Source: Armatimonadetes bacterium Uphvl-Ar1 (GTDB lineage Bacteria; Armatimonadota; Fimbriimonadia; Fimbriimonadales; Fimbriimonadaceae). Taken from it: a DNA stretch of 64,000 nt. The translations under genes were made by a program, and so were the position numbers. This document shows, piece after piece, positions 55,757 through 63,438 of the stretch (position 1 is its first letter; every line of letters begins with the position of its first letter). The notes below the pieces were generated by a model. That model was not told the origin of the DNA and did no database searches. It was given only the letters and a program-made list of their open reading frames with translations. The DNA lies in the NCBI GenBank assembly GCA_002162075.1, contig CP021423.1:62001-126000 (forward strand), written 5' to 3'.

Positions 55757-56785
55757 ATGCGACGGGCGTTGAGTTTGATGGTTTTGGGTTTGGTGAATGT
55801 GGGGCTATCGGATGGGGTGGACGATTTTGTCAAGGCGAAAATGGAGTCTGACCATTTGCCGGGGGTTGCTTTTGCGGTGGTTGATCCCGGCGGTAAAGTG
55901 GCATTCCGCAGTTATGGGGTGGCGAATCGTGAAACTGGGGAATTGTTCACGAAGAAGAGTACGCACAGGATTGCAAGTTTGAGCAAGCAGATGTGCAGTT
56001 ATGTGGCATTGAGCTTGGTGCGGGATGGGAAATTGAGCTTGGATGATGAAGTTTTGCGGTGGATTCCCAAAGGGAATCCGGGATGGAAAGGGATGACGGT
56101 GCGGCATTTGATGGGTCACACTAGTGGGATAGCTGATCCGGCGGGTTTTTCGTATTCCAAGGAGTATTCGACTGATGAGTACGTGGCATTGCTCGCGAAG
56201 GCAGATTTGGAAACGAAGCCGGGCGAAAAGTATCGCTACAACAATTATGCCTATGGTTTGTTGGGTGAGCTTTTGGGGATTGCGGGCGGGAGTTCTTTGC
56301 CGGTGTTGGCGAGAAAATACATTTTTGATCCGGTTGGAATGGCGGGAACTGGATATTACGTTTCGGGGGAGAAACGCTCGAACGAAGTGATTGCTTATCG
56401 GTGGCAGGATGGGGCTTTTGAAATTCCATTGCGAGCGAGGCCGCGGATTTTCCACGGGAGCGGCGGGGTGTATTCGACCCTAGAGGATCTGGTGAAGTAC
56501 GAATTGGCCTTGCGCAGCGGGGTTATGGATCAGAAGATTCTGGAGCAGCAATGGACCCCGAGCTTTCCGAAGGCGGGGAAATATGGTTTTGGGTGGAATG
56601 TGGGTGACGGGGAATTGACGCATACGGGCACGACTTTCGGATACACATCGGCTTATTTGCGGGATCGCAAAGCGGGTTGGACAGTGATTTTGTTCCGAAA
56701 CAGTGACCCGGGGAGTCAGATGGAGATGGCGCGGGAGATTTTTTCGAAGTGGCGCGCTCAGTTGGCTTCGCAATCGAGGCAGTAA
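55757..56785 (+). CDS. Exported serine hydrolase, class C beta-lactamase family
   Basis: 342 residues with a signal peptide (ALSLMVLGLVNVGLSDG). The catalytic Ser-Lys pair is in HRIASLSKQMCSYVALSLV (SxxK), the Tyr in EKYRYNNYAYGLLGELLG (YxN) and the third motif HTGTTFGYTS. Family members act as D-aminopeptidases, esterases or carboxypeptidases; true antibiotic hydrolysis is not implied. The 3' end overlaps the convergent sigma factor gene by 28 bases. Confidence 0.9.
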   Translation: MRRALSLMVLGLVNVGLSDGVDDFVKAKMESDHLPGVAFAVVDPGGKVAFRSYGVANRETGELFTKKSTHRIASLSKQMCSYVALSLVRDGKLSLDDEVLRWIPKGNPGWKGMTVRHLMGHTSGIADPAGFSYSKEYSTDEYVALLAKADLETKPGEKYRYNNYAYGLLGELLGIAGGSSLPVLARKYIFDPVGMAGTGYYVSGEKRSNEVIAYRWQDGAFEIPLRARPRIFHGSGGVYSTLEDLVKYELALRSGVMDQKILEQQWTPSFPKAGKYGFGWNVGDGELTHTGTTFGYTSAYLRDRKAGWTVILFRNSDPGSQMEMAREIFSKWRAQLASQSRQ

Positions 56786-57270
56786 TCCAGATTGGCGCGA
56801 ATTTTGGCCCGGGCACGGTGGAGTCGGCTTTTTTGAGCGGCTAGGGAAATTTTGAGCCGTTGGGAAGTCTCGGGGCCACTTAATCCTTGGAGGTCTCTCA
56901 ACTCAAATACGTCGCGCTCTTCAGGGGTAAGGATTTCGAGGGCTTGGTGGACTTTTGTGACGAGCGTGGAATCTTGGAAATCCGGCTCTTCTGGCGGGGC
57001 TGGATATCGGTCGGCGAGTTCGGTTACGGGTAGGAGTGCTTCTTTTCGCTTGATTCGACCGCATATTCGGCGACCGATGATGGCGAGCCACGCCTGGAAT
57101 CGCTCTTTGTCTTCTAGAGTTTGGTAATGCTTGTAGGCGTTGAGGATTGCTTCGACGAGTGTATCTTCAGCGTCTTCGCGGTTTCCACAGACTCGGAGCA
57201 TTTGCCGATAGACTTGATCTTTGTGGGCGTTCAGTTGGGATTCAAATTGATCGAGATTAGGCTTGCTCAT
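56758..57270 (-). CDS. ECF-type RNA polymerase sigma factor
   Basis: 170 residues. Region 2: AHKDQVYRQMLRVCGNREDA-EDTLVEAIL and RFQAWLAIIGRRICGRIKR. Region 4: LEILTPEERDVFELRDLQGL-SGPETSQRLKI with the recognition helix AAQKSRLHRARAKIRANLD. No anti-sigma gene is evident; the adjacent upstream gene at 57257 encodes an unrecognised soluble protein. The C-terminal DYCLDCEAN adds two cysteines, which might sense redox or metal, as in some short-tailed ECF groups. Confidence 0.9.
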   Translation of the reverse strand: MSKPNLDQFESQLNAHKDQVYRQMLRVCGNREDAEDTLVEAILNAYKHYQTLEDKERFQAWLAIIGRRICGRIKRKEALLPVTELADRYPAPPEEPDFQDSTLVTKVHQALEILTPEERDVFELRDLQGLSGPETSQRLKISLAAQKSRLHRARAKIRANLDYCLDCEAN

Positions 57271-57774
57271 TGGGCTCTATTTGATGATGAGATTGGTTTT
57301 GGGCGAGGAAATTCTGGATGTCTTCGGGGAAAGGATGATGATGTTTGGTTTTGCTAGCTTGGTAAAGGTTTCGTTGTCGGCGTGGTCGAGGGTTCCTTCG
57401 GCGTTGAACTCTTCGAGGAGTTTGCTGAGGACTTCGCTGGGATTGGGGGGGTAGTCGTAGGCGTCGATCCAGAGACCCGGTTGGGTTTCGTCGGACTTGT
57501 AGGCGATGGCAGCAATGTAGAGTTCGTCGAGAGATTGATGTTCGGTTTCGGTGCTCCAGACCCCGGTGCGGCAGGTGTGTCCAAGGGTTGCGAGCGCGGA
57601 TGTTGCTTCTTCCAGAGGGATAGCGTGTTCACACCGGAAGAGAATTCGGTCTGTGGGATCGAGGTGGGTGAGTACGGTGTATCTTCCGTCTCGGGAGAGG
57701 TAGATTGTCGCGCCGTTGGGGTTGCGGTTTTGCATTTCGGCGAGGAAGCCGTCCCAATCGGTGAGGAGTTGCAT
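57257..57774 (-). CDS. Cytosolic protein of unknown function (one frameshift)
   Basis: About 172 residues, family not recognised. The pattern of strands (ATIYLSRDGRYTVLTHLDPT, LYIAAIAYKSDETQPGLWID) suggests an alpha/beta domain, with an acidic helix (EVLSKLLEEFNAEGTLDH). One C is missing at 57326-57329 (GGGG on the given strand). With it the tail reads ILSPEDIQNFLAQNQSHHQ and stops at 57257, inside the start of the sigma-factor gene, so the two would be coupled. It might be a partner of the sigma factor. CATAAT lies 7 bases before its ATG. Confidence 0.65.
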
Positions 57775-57781
57775 GGTTTTT

Positions 57782-57787
57782 ATTATG
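57782..57787 (-). promoter_or_regulatory. -10 box for gene 57257-57774
   Basis: Minus-strand CATAAT, 7 bases (AAAAACC) before the ATG at 57774; no Shine-Dalgarno. Confidence 0.45.
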
Positions 57788-57831
57788 GCTTGCGGTGGGT
57801 TATTGGTAGAGCAGTCATTCGGGCGATGGAG

Positions 57832-58497
57832 TTAGTTAATGATTGCGGCAGTGTTGGAAGTGGGTCGAGGTGAGAGTTTCCATGTGACGCCGTAGTCGTC
57901 GGTTTGGGTGGTTTTGTCGCCAAAAAATTCAATGAGGGCTTGGGGGTCTTGGGAGTTGTTAGGATCGACGTAGAATGCCGGTCCGTGCGGTAGTCCGGGC
58001 TCGATAACGAGCCGGATATGGTTTGAATCAATTGTCCAGCCGGATGGGGTTTTAGTTGCGGATTGTTGAAGCAGGTCAGCGTAGAATTGCGCGGCTTTTG
58101 TGGATTCGTGGAGATGCAGGGCAATCTTGGGAAGAATTATTGGTGGGTTGGGACTGATGATCGGCCAGGTTGATTCCGGAAGAGTTTGGAAGATGTTCCA
58201 GCTGATGCCGAATGGATCGGAGAGAAGATTGAGTTGGCCTTCACCATGCCATGTCAGTTCTTCGAATCCTAGGGCTCGGAGGAGAGGGCGAGCGGCAAAG
58301 AGATCGGGAGTACTGAGTTCTAGGATGGGTGACTGTCGCTGCCCAGGATCGACAAAGAATGAGAGTGATTCCGAAGTGAGTTTGAGCCCGTCGATTGAAT
58401 GGTTTGGGGCGAGTTCAAAGAGAGATGTGTAGAGTTTGACGAGGGGATCAGGATGGGGAGTTGTGAGTCCGACACAGGGGCTGAGATCAAACGCCAT
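57832..58497 (-). CDS. VOC (glyoxalase/bleomycin-resistance fold) protein
   Basis: 221 residues with two tandem VOC half-domains. The first half has PCVGLTTPHPDPLVKLYTSL and DPFGISWNIFQTLP. The second has KIALHLHESTKAAQFYADLL, PAFYVDPNNSQDPQALIEFF and GVTWKLSPRP. The strand order fits a bleomycin-resistance/glyoxalase-like superfamily member; metal ligands cannot be assigned firmly. It is divergent from acs. TATCAT lies 11 bases before the ATG. Confidence 0.75.
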   Translation of the reverse strand: MAFDLSPCVGLTTPHPDPLVKLYTSLFELAPNHSIDGLKLTSESLSFFVDPGQRQSPILELSTPDLFAARPLLRALGFEELTWHGEGQLNLLSDPFGISWNIFQTLPESTWPIISPNPPIILPKIALHLHESTKAAQFYADLLQQSATKTPSGWTIDSNHIRLVIEPGLPHGPAFYVDPNNSQDPQALIEFFGDKTTQTDDYGVTWKLSPRPTSNTAAIIN

Positions 58498-58508
58498 CGC
58501 TTTGAATG

Positions 58509-58514
58509 ATGATA
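58509..58514 (-). promoter_or_regulatory. -10 box for VOC gene
   Basis: Minus-strand TATCAT followed by 11 bases and ATG 58497. Confidence 0.4.
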
Positions 58515-58559
58515 TCCAAAAAAGGTACCGGGTAAAACGGATTATTCACGGAGACGAAG

Positions 58560-60560
58560 TTGTCAGAAACGATTGATACCCTACTGCAAGAGAACCGGAA
58601 GTTTGCGCCCAGTGCGGAGTTTGTTGCCCAAGCGAACATCAATGATGCGACGGTCTATGAGTCGGCGGATGCAGATTGGCAGGGTTGGTGGACGAGTTGG
58701 GCGGAAAAACTCGATTGGTTCAAGAAGTGGGATACGGTTTTGGAATGGGAACAACCGTTTGCAAAATGGTTCACGGGCGGCAAGATCAATGCTTGTTACA
58801 ATGCGGTTGATCGACATGTATTAGCAGGGCGGGGTGATCGAGTGGCTTGGATTGCGGAAGGTGAGCCAGGCGATCAGCGTGTTTTCACCTATGCGGATGT
58901 ATTGACGGAAGTTCAGAAGTTGGCGAATGCGCTGAAAGAGTTGGGAATTGGGAAGGGGGATCGGGTCTGTATTTACTTAGGCCAGGGGCCTGAGCTGTGT
59001 TTATCGATGCTGGCATGCGCGCGGATTGGGGCGGTTCACTCGGTGATCTTTGGTGGATTTAGTGCTCAGTCAATTGCGGAGCGGGTGAATGACCAGGGGG
59101 CGAAACTGATCATCACGGCTGATGGTTTGTGGCGACGGGGAAAAGTAATCGGGCTCAAAAAGATTGTCGATGACGCTTTGGATTTGGAGTGTCCGACGGT
59201 TGAGCACGTCTTGATTCATGAGCGAGTTGGAGTGGTCGGCCATGTGACGAACGGGATGGCGGCACCGGACTATGACCGGGGAATGGCGATACAGGGACGA
59301 GATGTTTGGTGGGATGAGATTGTGGAACAGCAATCAGCCGAGTGCACATGTGAAGAAATGGACAGCGAAGATTTGCTGTTTATCCTGTACACGAGCGGTT
59401 CGACAGGGAAGCCGAAAGGGATTATGCACACGACGGCGGGGTATTTGACGGGGACGAGTGCGACGTCGAAACTCGTGTTTGATCTGAAGGATTCGGATGT
59501 CTATTGGTGTACGGCGGATTGTGGTTGGATCACGGGGCACAGTTATGTTGTGTATGGTCCGATGGCGAATGGCGTGACCCAGGTGCTCTATGAAGGGGCT
59601 CCGGATACGCCGGATAAGGATCGGTTCTGGCGGATTATTGAACGGCATGGAGTGACGATTCTATACACGGCTCCGACGGCAATCCGGACGTTTATGAAAT
59701 GGGGCGAGGAGTATCCACGGGGTTGCGATTTGAGTTCATTACGACTCCTTGGCACAGTGGGTGAGCCGATCAATCCGGAGGCTTGGATTTGGTATCAAGA
59801 GGTGATTGGTGGCGGACGGTGCCCGATTGTTGACACTTGGTGGCAGACGGAAACGGGTGCGATCATGATCACGCCATTGCCGGGGATTGTTTCGACGAAA
59901 CCGGGAAGTGCGACACGGACATTCCCGGGAGTTTCGGCAACGATTTATGATGAAGACGGAAAGGATTTGGTGAAAACCCATGGCATTCCGGTCGGAGGAC
60001 TGCTGGTTTTGAATCGTCCTTGGCCGAGTATGTTGCGCGGAATTTGGGGTGACGAGGAGCGGTATCGGCAGACATACTGGAGTAAGTTCAGCGACGCTTA
60101 TTTTGCGGGCGACGGGGCGAAATTGGACGAAGATGGCTATTTCTGGTTGCTCGGTCGGGTGGACGACATTATGTTGGTGAGCGGTCACAACATTTCAACG
60201 ATGGAGGTTGAGAGCGCGTTGGTGGATCATCACTCGGTGGCGGAGAGTGCAGTGATCGGGAAGACTCATGATGTTAAGGGGCAGTCGGTTGCGGCGTTCG
60301 TGATTTTGAAGGGTCATGTATCGCCTTCTGAAGAACTGAAGCAAGAGCTTCGGGCTCATGTTTCGACTAAGATTGGAGCGCTGGCGCGTCCGGATGATTT
60401 GTTCTTTACGGCAGAGTTACCAAAAACTCGGAGTGGGAAGATCATGCGCCGGCTGCTTCGGGATATTGCGGAGGGCCGGGTGATGGGAGATGTCACGACA
60501 TTGGCTGACCCCGGGGTCGTCGCGGCTCTGAAAGCTCAGTATGAGGATAAGGAAGGGTAG
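58560..60560 (+). CDS. acs: Acetyl-coenzyme A synthetase
   Basis: 666-residue AMP-forming acetyl-CoA synthetase (acetate + ATP + CoA). Signature motifs: P-loop-like ILYTSGSTGKPKGIMHT, VYWCTADCGWITGHSYVVYG, IVDTWWQTETGAIMITPLPG, VDDIMLVSGHNISTMEVES and the regulatory acetylation lysine in TRSGKIMRRLLRDIAEG. The start is TTG at 58560 with GGAG 6-7 bases upstream. It is a single-gene unit divergent from the VOC gene. It indicates acetate use. Confidence 0.97.
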   Translation: MSETIDTLLQENRKFAPSAEFVAQANINDATVYESADADWQGWWTSWAEKLDWFKKWDTVLEWEQPFAKWFTGGKINACYNAVDRHVLAGRGDRVAWIAEGEPGDQRVFTYADVLTEVQKLANALKELGIGKGDRVCIYLGQGPELCLSMLACARIGAVHSVIFGGFSAQSIAERVNDQGAKLIITADGLWRRGKVIGLKKIVDDALDLECPTVEHVLIHERVGVVGHVTNGMAAPDYDRGMAIQGRDVWWDEIVEQQSAECTCEEMDSEDLLFILYTSGSTGKPKGIMHTTAGYLTGTSATSKLVFDLKDSDVYWCTADCGWITGHSYVVYGPMANGVTQVLYEGAPDTPDKDRFWRIIERHGVTILYTAPTAIRTFMKWGEEYPRGCDLSSLRLLGTVGEPINPEAWIWYQEVIGGGRCPIVDTWWQTETGAIMITPLPGIVSTKPGSATRTFPGVSATIYDEDGKDLVKTHGIPVGGLLVLNRPWPSMLRGIWGDEERYRQTYWSKFSDAYFAGDGAKLDEDGYFWLLGRVDDIMLVSGHNISTMEVESALVDHHSVAESAVIGKTHDVKGQSVAAFVILKGHVSPSEELKQELRAHVSTKIGALARPDDLFFTAELPKTRSGKIMRRLLRDIAEGRVMGDVTTLADPGVVAALKAQYEDKEG

Positions 60561-60618
60561 CGGAATCCTGGCCTGAATACTTGGGTTTCGTTCGGCGAGC
60601 TTGGGGAACAAGCTGGGT

Positions 60619-61440
60619 ATGGCTTGGACGAAGTTTGTTGTTGGGGTGTCAATGTGCGCGATCGTTGCGGCATTGGCAAGTTATCCGGTAGGTGCTCGGG
60701 CGCAGTTGAGCATGATGGGCGGAACCGCTCTTGCCCCAAAAATCAATACTGGAGCTTTGGCTGGTGGACAAAAAGCGATTAAAGGAGCCAAAGATGACAA
60801 AGCCAAAGCAGATGCTCGGGCTCAGGTAGTTAATCAATTGATGGAGGAAGACGCAGGTCAGGCAGGTAAGCCCGATTTGTCGAAGTTGGATGCAAAGGTT
60901 TATTCGGCGAGTGAATTGATCCAGGCGGTTTCGGCTCAGGGTTCGGAGAAGATGACGGGGACTCCGGTGCGGGCTGAAGGGGTCGTTTTGAAAGTTTCTA
61001 AATCTGGCGGTACGACAACGGTCTTCTTAGGAGCGCCGACGAATCCGCAAGGGTCGCCCGTTTTTGCCTTCCGCTTTGACGGTGAGCGAGACTTCGCCGA
61101 AGGTTCACCGCAAACGATGGAAGGTCGTTTTGGCGGTCGGATGAAGATGGACGGAATTCCGAACGACATATATATTGTGTATGCTCAAGGGGCGGGCAAC
61201 TCTGAAGGAGCCGCCGCTTCGTCTGCGGAGCCAGAAAAAGTCGAACCATTTGATGGATGGAAGTTCGTTGGTTCAGTTGAAGCGGAAGGTGGTGCGACGG
61301 GGGTTTTTGTGAAAGAAGGGAAAACACTCTATGCTCAGCCGGGAGATCACTTGAGTGATGATGTGGTTGTGGTTCGGATGAAGGTGGGCGAGGCGGTTCT
61401 TTCTGAAGCTGGAAAAGCATCTGTTGTGAGTCCCTGGTAA
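60619..61440 (+). CDS. Exported protein with GspC/PilP-like C-terminal beta domain
   Basis: 273 residues from ATG 60619. N-terminal signal peptide (VVGVSMCAIVAALASYPVGARAQ-like region), a Lys/Ala/Asp-rich helix (KAIKGAKDDKAKADARAQVV) and a central beta domain (GTPVRAEGVVLKVSKSGGTT). The C-terminal domain WKFVGSVEAEGGATGVFVKE then LYAQPGDHLSDDVVVVRM is in the style of the HR domain of PilP/GspC. It may be a periplasmic adaptor or regulator of a secretin complex, but it is remote from the pilus operon. It ends with a very strong terminator. Confidence 0.7.
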   Translation: MAWTKFVVGVSMCAIVAALASYPVGARAQLSMMGGTALAPKINTGALAGGQKAIKGAKDDKAKADARAQVVNQLMEEDAGQAGKPDLSKLDAKVYSASELIQAVSAQGSEKMTGTPVRAEGVVLKVSKSGGTTTVFLGAPTNPQGSPVFAFRFDGERDFAEGSPQTMEGRFGGRMKMDGIPNDIYIVYAQGAGNSEGAAASSAEPEKVEPFDGWKFVGSVEAEGGATGVFVKEGKTLYAQPGDHLSDDVVVVRMKVGEAVLSEAGKASVVSPW

Positions 61441-61464
61441 GAGTTCCTGAGTTCGAAAAGTTAA

Positions 61465-61504
61465 AGTGCTGAAAGAGGTTTTCTCTTTCAGCACTCATTG
61501 TTTT
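61465..61504 (+). terminator. Rho-independent terminator, perfect 13-bp stem
   Basis: AGTGCTGAAAGAG / CTCTTTCAGCACT with loop GTTTT, then CATTGTTTT. The last bases are shared with the sigma-54-type promoter of the next gene. Confidence 0.88.
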
Positions 61505-61518
61505 GGCACGACCTGTGC
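61504..61518 (+). promoter_or_regulatory. Sigma-54-type promoter of PEP-CTERM gene
   Basis: TGGCACGACCTGTGC: GG at 61505-61506 and GC at 61517-61518 with exactly 10 bases between, matching the -24/-12 consensus TGGCACG-N4-TTGC except one base. The predicted start near 61530 leaves a 5' leader of about 60 bases with a CTCA..TGAG hairpin. Confidence 0.65.
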
Positions 61519-61592
61519 ATACGTTTGCTCTTCGGTTCACCCAGCCTTCCAGGGTCTGGGTTCCTCTCAGGCAATGAGGGAGCAAATAAAAA

Positions 61593-62378
61593 ATGAAAAA
61601 GCAGCAATTGATCGCAGTAACTGGCTTGGTCGCCGTATTGGCCGCCTCGGCTAGTGCTACAACTTGGCAATTTGATCTGACTCCGCAAAACGGCGGCGGT
61701 CCGGGCTATGGTTACAACGCAGCAGGTGGTTCCGTGAAGAACATTTCCAGCACGTTTAACGATGTAACTGAGCGATTGACATTCGAAGCCACATTTGGCA
61801 ATTCCGCCGCTGGCTCTTTGCCGGATGGTTACTGGCTCGTTTTGAATGACGGCCCGAATCCGAAGGGAACGAGCGATGAACTCGCAATTTTCTACTTTGA
61901 TACGGGTGTTACGAACAACGGCCAAGCGAAGTTGACGGCTTATGGTTACAACGGTCAGAACGGCAATTCGAGCTACTTTGATGGATCCAATGCATCGGGT
62001 ACTCAGGCACCGGACAAGATTGCAAGTAGCTTGACAACAAGCAATTTTGTGAATTCGCTTGCGGTTGTGAACAATGCCAACGGTACTCGAACGATGAAGT
62101 TTGACATCAATGCGGCTTTGGTGAACAATCACGATCCGAAGTACGGTCCGGCCAATAACTGGTTTGGCACTGGCTTTGACAACAAGGTTGGGATTTGGTT
62201 CCACCCGGTTGATGGTTTGGATGCCAAGTACGGCACGGATGGCTTCTTGAAGAAGTTTGAATTTGACAAGCAGGGTTGGGTTGACGGTTCAAATTTGGAA
62301 GCAGTTCCTGAGCCGTTCACGATGGGTGCTTTGGGCTTGATGGCTTTGGCCGCTCGCCGCAAGAAAAAGAACGCTTAA
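61593..62378 (+). CDS. PEP-CTERM extracellular protein, sigma-54-controlled
   Basis: 261 residues. Signal peptide (LIAVTGLVAVLAASASA), a beta-rich mature part high in Asn/Gly/Thr (PQNGGGPGYGYNAAGGSVKN, ELAIFYFDTGVTNNGQAKLT), and the C-terminal tag VPEPFTMGALGLMALAARRK. The tag would be cut by an exosortase/archaeosortase-type enzyme not encoded here. The start is preceded by GGGAG 12 bases upstream. Codon use is balanced and fits high expression. PEP-CTERM proteins are commonly linked to exopolysaccharide and floc or biofilm matrix. Confidence 0.9.
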   Translation: MKKQQLIAVTGLVAVLAASASATTWQFDLTPQNGGGPGYGYNAAGGSVKNISSTFNDVTERLTFEATFGNSAAGSLPDGYWLVLNDGPNPKGTSDELAIFYFDTGVTNNGQAKLTAYGYNGQNGNSSYFDGSNASGTQAPDKIASSLTTSNFVNSLAVVNNANGTRTMKFDINAALVNNHDPKYGPANNWFGTGFDNKVGIWFHPVDGLDAKYGTDGFLKKFEFDKQGWVDGSNLEAVPEPFTMGALGLMALAARRKKKNA

Positions 62379-62406
62379 TTGCTTTTCTGCTGAGAAGTAA
62401 GGGTGA

Positions 62407-62438
62407 ACAGCTCCTCGCGTGCGGGGGGCTGTTTTTTT
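62407..62438 (+). terminator. Rho-independent terminator of PEP-CTERM gene
   Basis: ACAGCTCCTCGC / GCGGGGGGCTGT stem with G-T pairs, followed by seven T. Confidence 0.85.
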
Positions 62439-62465
62439 ATAAACTTCACAACTTACTTGAGGTTT

Positions 62466-62480
62466 TGGCATGAAATGTGC
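62466..62480 (+). promoter_or_regulatory. Second sigma-54-type promoter without a following gene
   Basis: TGGCATGAAATGTGC: GG 62467-62468, GC 62479-62480 with 10 bases between. It is a near-copy of the 61504 promoter (TTTTGGCA-GA---TGTGCAT) and its downstream leader shares TCTGGGTTC-TCTCAG. Confidence 0.6.
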
Positions 62481-62491
62481 ATCAAGTATTG

Positions 62492-62611
62492 TACGGAACG
62501 CAGTAAATCTGGTCTGGTTTTCTGGGTTCTCTCAGTCAAAAGCTGAGTCCCATTCCGACAGTGAAATGGTGAGGGGCGGAGTGTTCGCCGCCCTCTCACC
62601 CATTCTTTTTA
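62492..62611 (+). ncRNA. Candidate short sigma-54-dependent RNA
   Basis: Between the second sigma-54-type promoter and the terminator at 62569-62611 is a possible transcript of about 120 bases with no convincing reading frame. It contains the leader motif TCTGGGTTC-TCTCAG also found before the PEP-CTERM gene and a hairpin CTCAG-TCAAAAG-CTGAG. It could be a small RNA, or the decayed head of a deleted PEP-CTERM paralogue. Boundaries are estimates. Confidence 0.4.
62569..62611. terminator. Terminator between candidate RNA and outer-membrane gene
   Basis: Stem GGTGAGGGGCGG / CCGCCCTCTCACC (one bulge) followed on the plus strand by CATTCTTTTT. It abuts the stop of the minus-strand gene at 62609, so it can serve both directions. 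Confidence 0.75.
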
Positions 62612-63265
62612 GAACCTTACTCCGATCATGTACGCGGGGTTCTTGCCGTTTATCAAGAAGAGTCCCGATGTGTATTGATCCCAGGAGTAGGTGACGAACG
62701 GATGGGTTTGGTGGCCTTCGTTTTGAAAGCCGAATGTCCATCGATCGGGAGTTGTGTATTTGACGCCCAACAATCCGTGGGCGTGGTTTTCGTTAGATCG
62801 GAAACCAATTCCGGTGTAGATGTTGAGTCTTGCCTCTCCGAACTGCCAATTTTTCTCGCCGGTCAGGCTGTATCCGGGGTTTCCGGTGCCGATGCCTTGG
62901 ACACCAGCGGAAGCATTGATCCCGGGAAAGTTGGTTGCTTCGGGGAGGAGGTTGACGCTTGCCAGCCATCGGAAGGCGTTTTGCTCATAGAGGTGGGCGA
63001 CGCCGAGCGAGATGCGCGGGTCACGCCGGTACCAGATAAACGTTTCGGCTTCGGTGATGGTGGTCGGCGCGATGACTGTGTTGATCATCCACGTTGTTTG
63101 TTCTGCCGAACCGGCAGAATATCCTCCCGCGACTCAGAGAGGGCAGAGGGCTTGTCCGGTGCCTTGTTCCTGAGTTTTGGGTTTGATTTCTGGTTCAGTT
63201 TGGGCTTGGGCGGGGAGCCCGAAGGCTCCCAGCGCGAGCACCATGAGGATGCTCTTGGTTGTCAT
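62609..63265 (-). pseudogene. Outer-membrane beta-barrel-like protein interrupted by in-frame TGA
   Basis: 218 codons. The start at 63265 overlaps the cysteine-rich gene's stop (ATGA) and begins a signal peptide (SILMVLALGAFGLPAQAQ). After about 43 residues (ending GQALCPL) a TGA at 63134-63136 stops the frame. The same frame continues without shift (VAGGYSAGSAEQTTWMINTV) through strands such as FIWYRRDPRISLGVAHLY and ARLNIYTGIGFRSNENHAHG, ending MIGVRF with a terminal Phe. No start codon with a ribosome site follows the TGA. Causes could be a base error, recent nonsense mutation, or two compensating errors. Called interrupted rather than two genes. Confidence 0.6.
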
Positions 63266-63378
63266 TTGCAGGTGCAGTTCCCTTCTTCGTCGGCGCACTT
63301 GCAGCATGCGCAAGGGTTGCATTGACAGTCGGGGCCGCAGGTGCAGCAAGCGCAACAGGTTTGTGTGTTTTCGTTCAT
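63262..63378 (-). CDS. 38-residue metallothionein-like cysteine-rich protein
   Basis: Tiny gene with AGGA 5 bases before ATG 63378. The product has 13 Cys in 38 residues, at positions 8, 9, 11, 12, 14, 18, 20, 23, 25, 26, 28, 35 and 37. Core motif: CCACCTCGPDCQCNPCACCK. No aromatic residues or His. CC, CxC and CxxC spacings are those of metallothioneins, yet it does not match the classical bacterial BmtA/SmtA pattern that I know. It has no signal peptide, so it should be cytosolic and bind Cu, Zn or Cd. It lies between a secreted Cys-rich protein that shares the C-GP-CQC motif and an outer-membrane-type gene, with which it overlaps. Confidence 0.8.
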   Translation of the reverse strand: MNENTQTCCACCTCGPDCQCNPCACCKCADEEGNCTCK

Positions 63379-63438
63379 TTGTTCCTAATCGTGGTCATGG
63401 CTTCGGTTGGATTTGAAGCGGATTGACTTGGGTTTTGA

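Noticed and set aside
55757..56785. Antibiotic-resistance beta-lactamase
   Set aside because: The SLSK/YNN/HTG motifs are shared by many esterases and D-peptidases of class C fold; nothing specific to beta-lactam resistance is present.
63134..63136. Selenocysteine codon at the in-frame TGA
   Set aside because: No SECIS-like hairpin was evident just downstream, the position is not near a redox motif, and no selenium genes are in the window.
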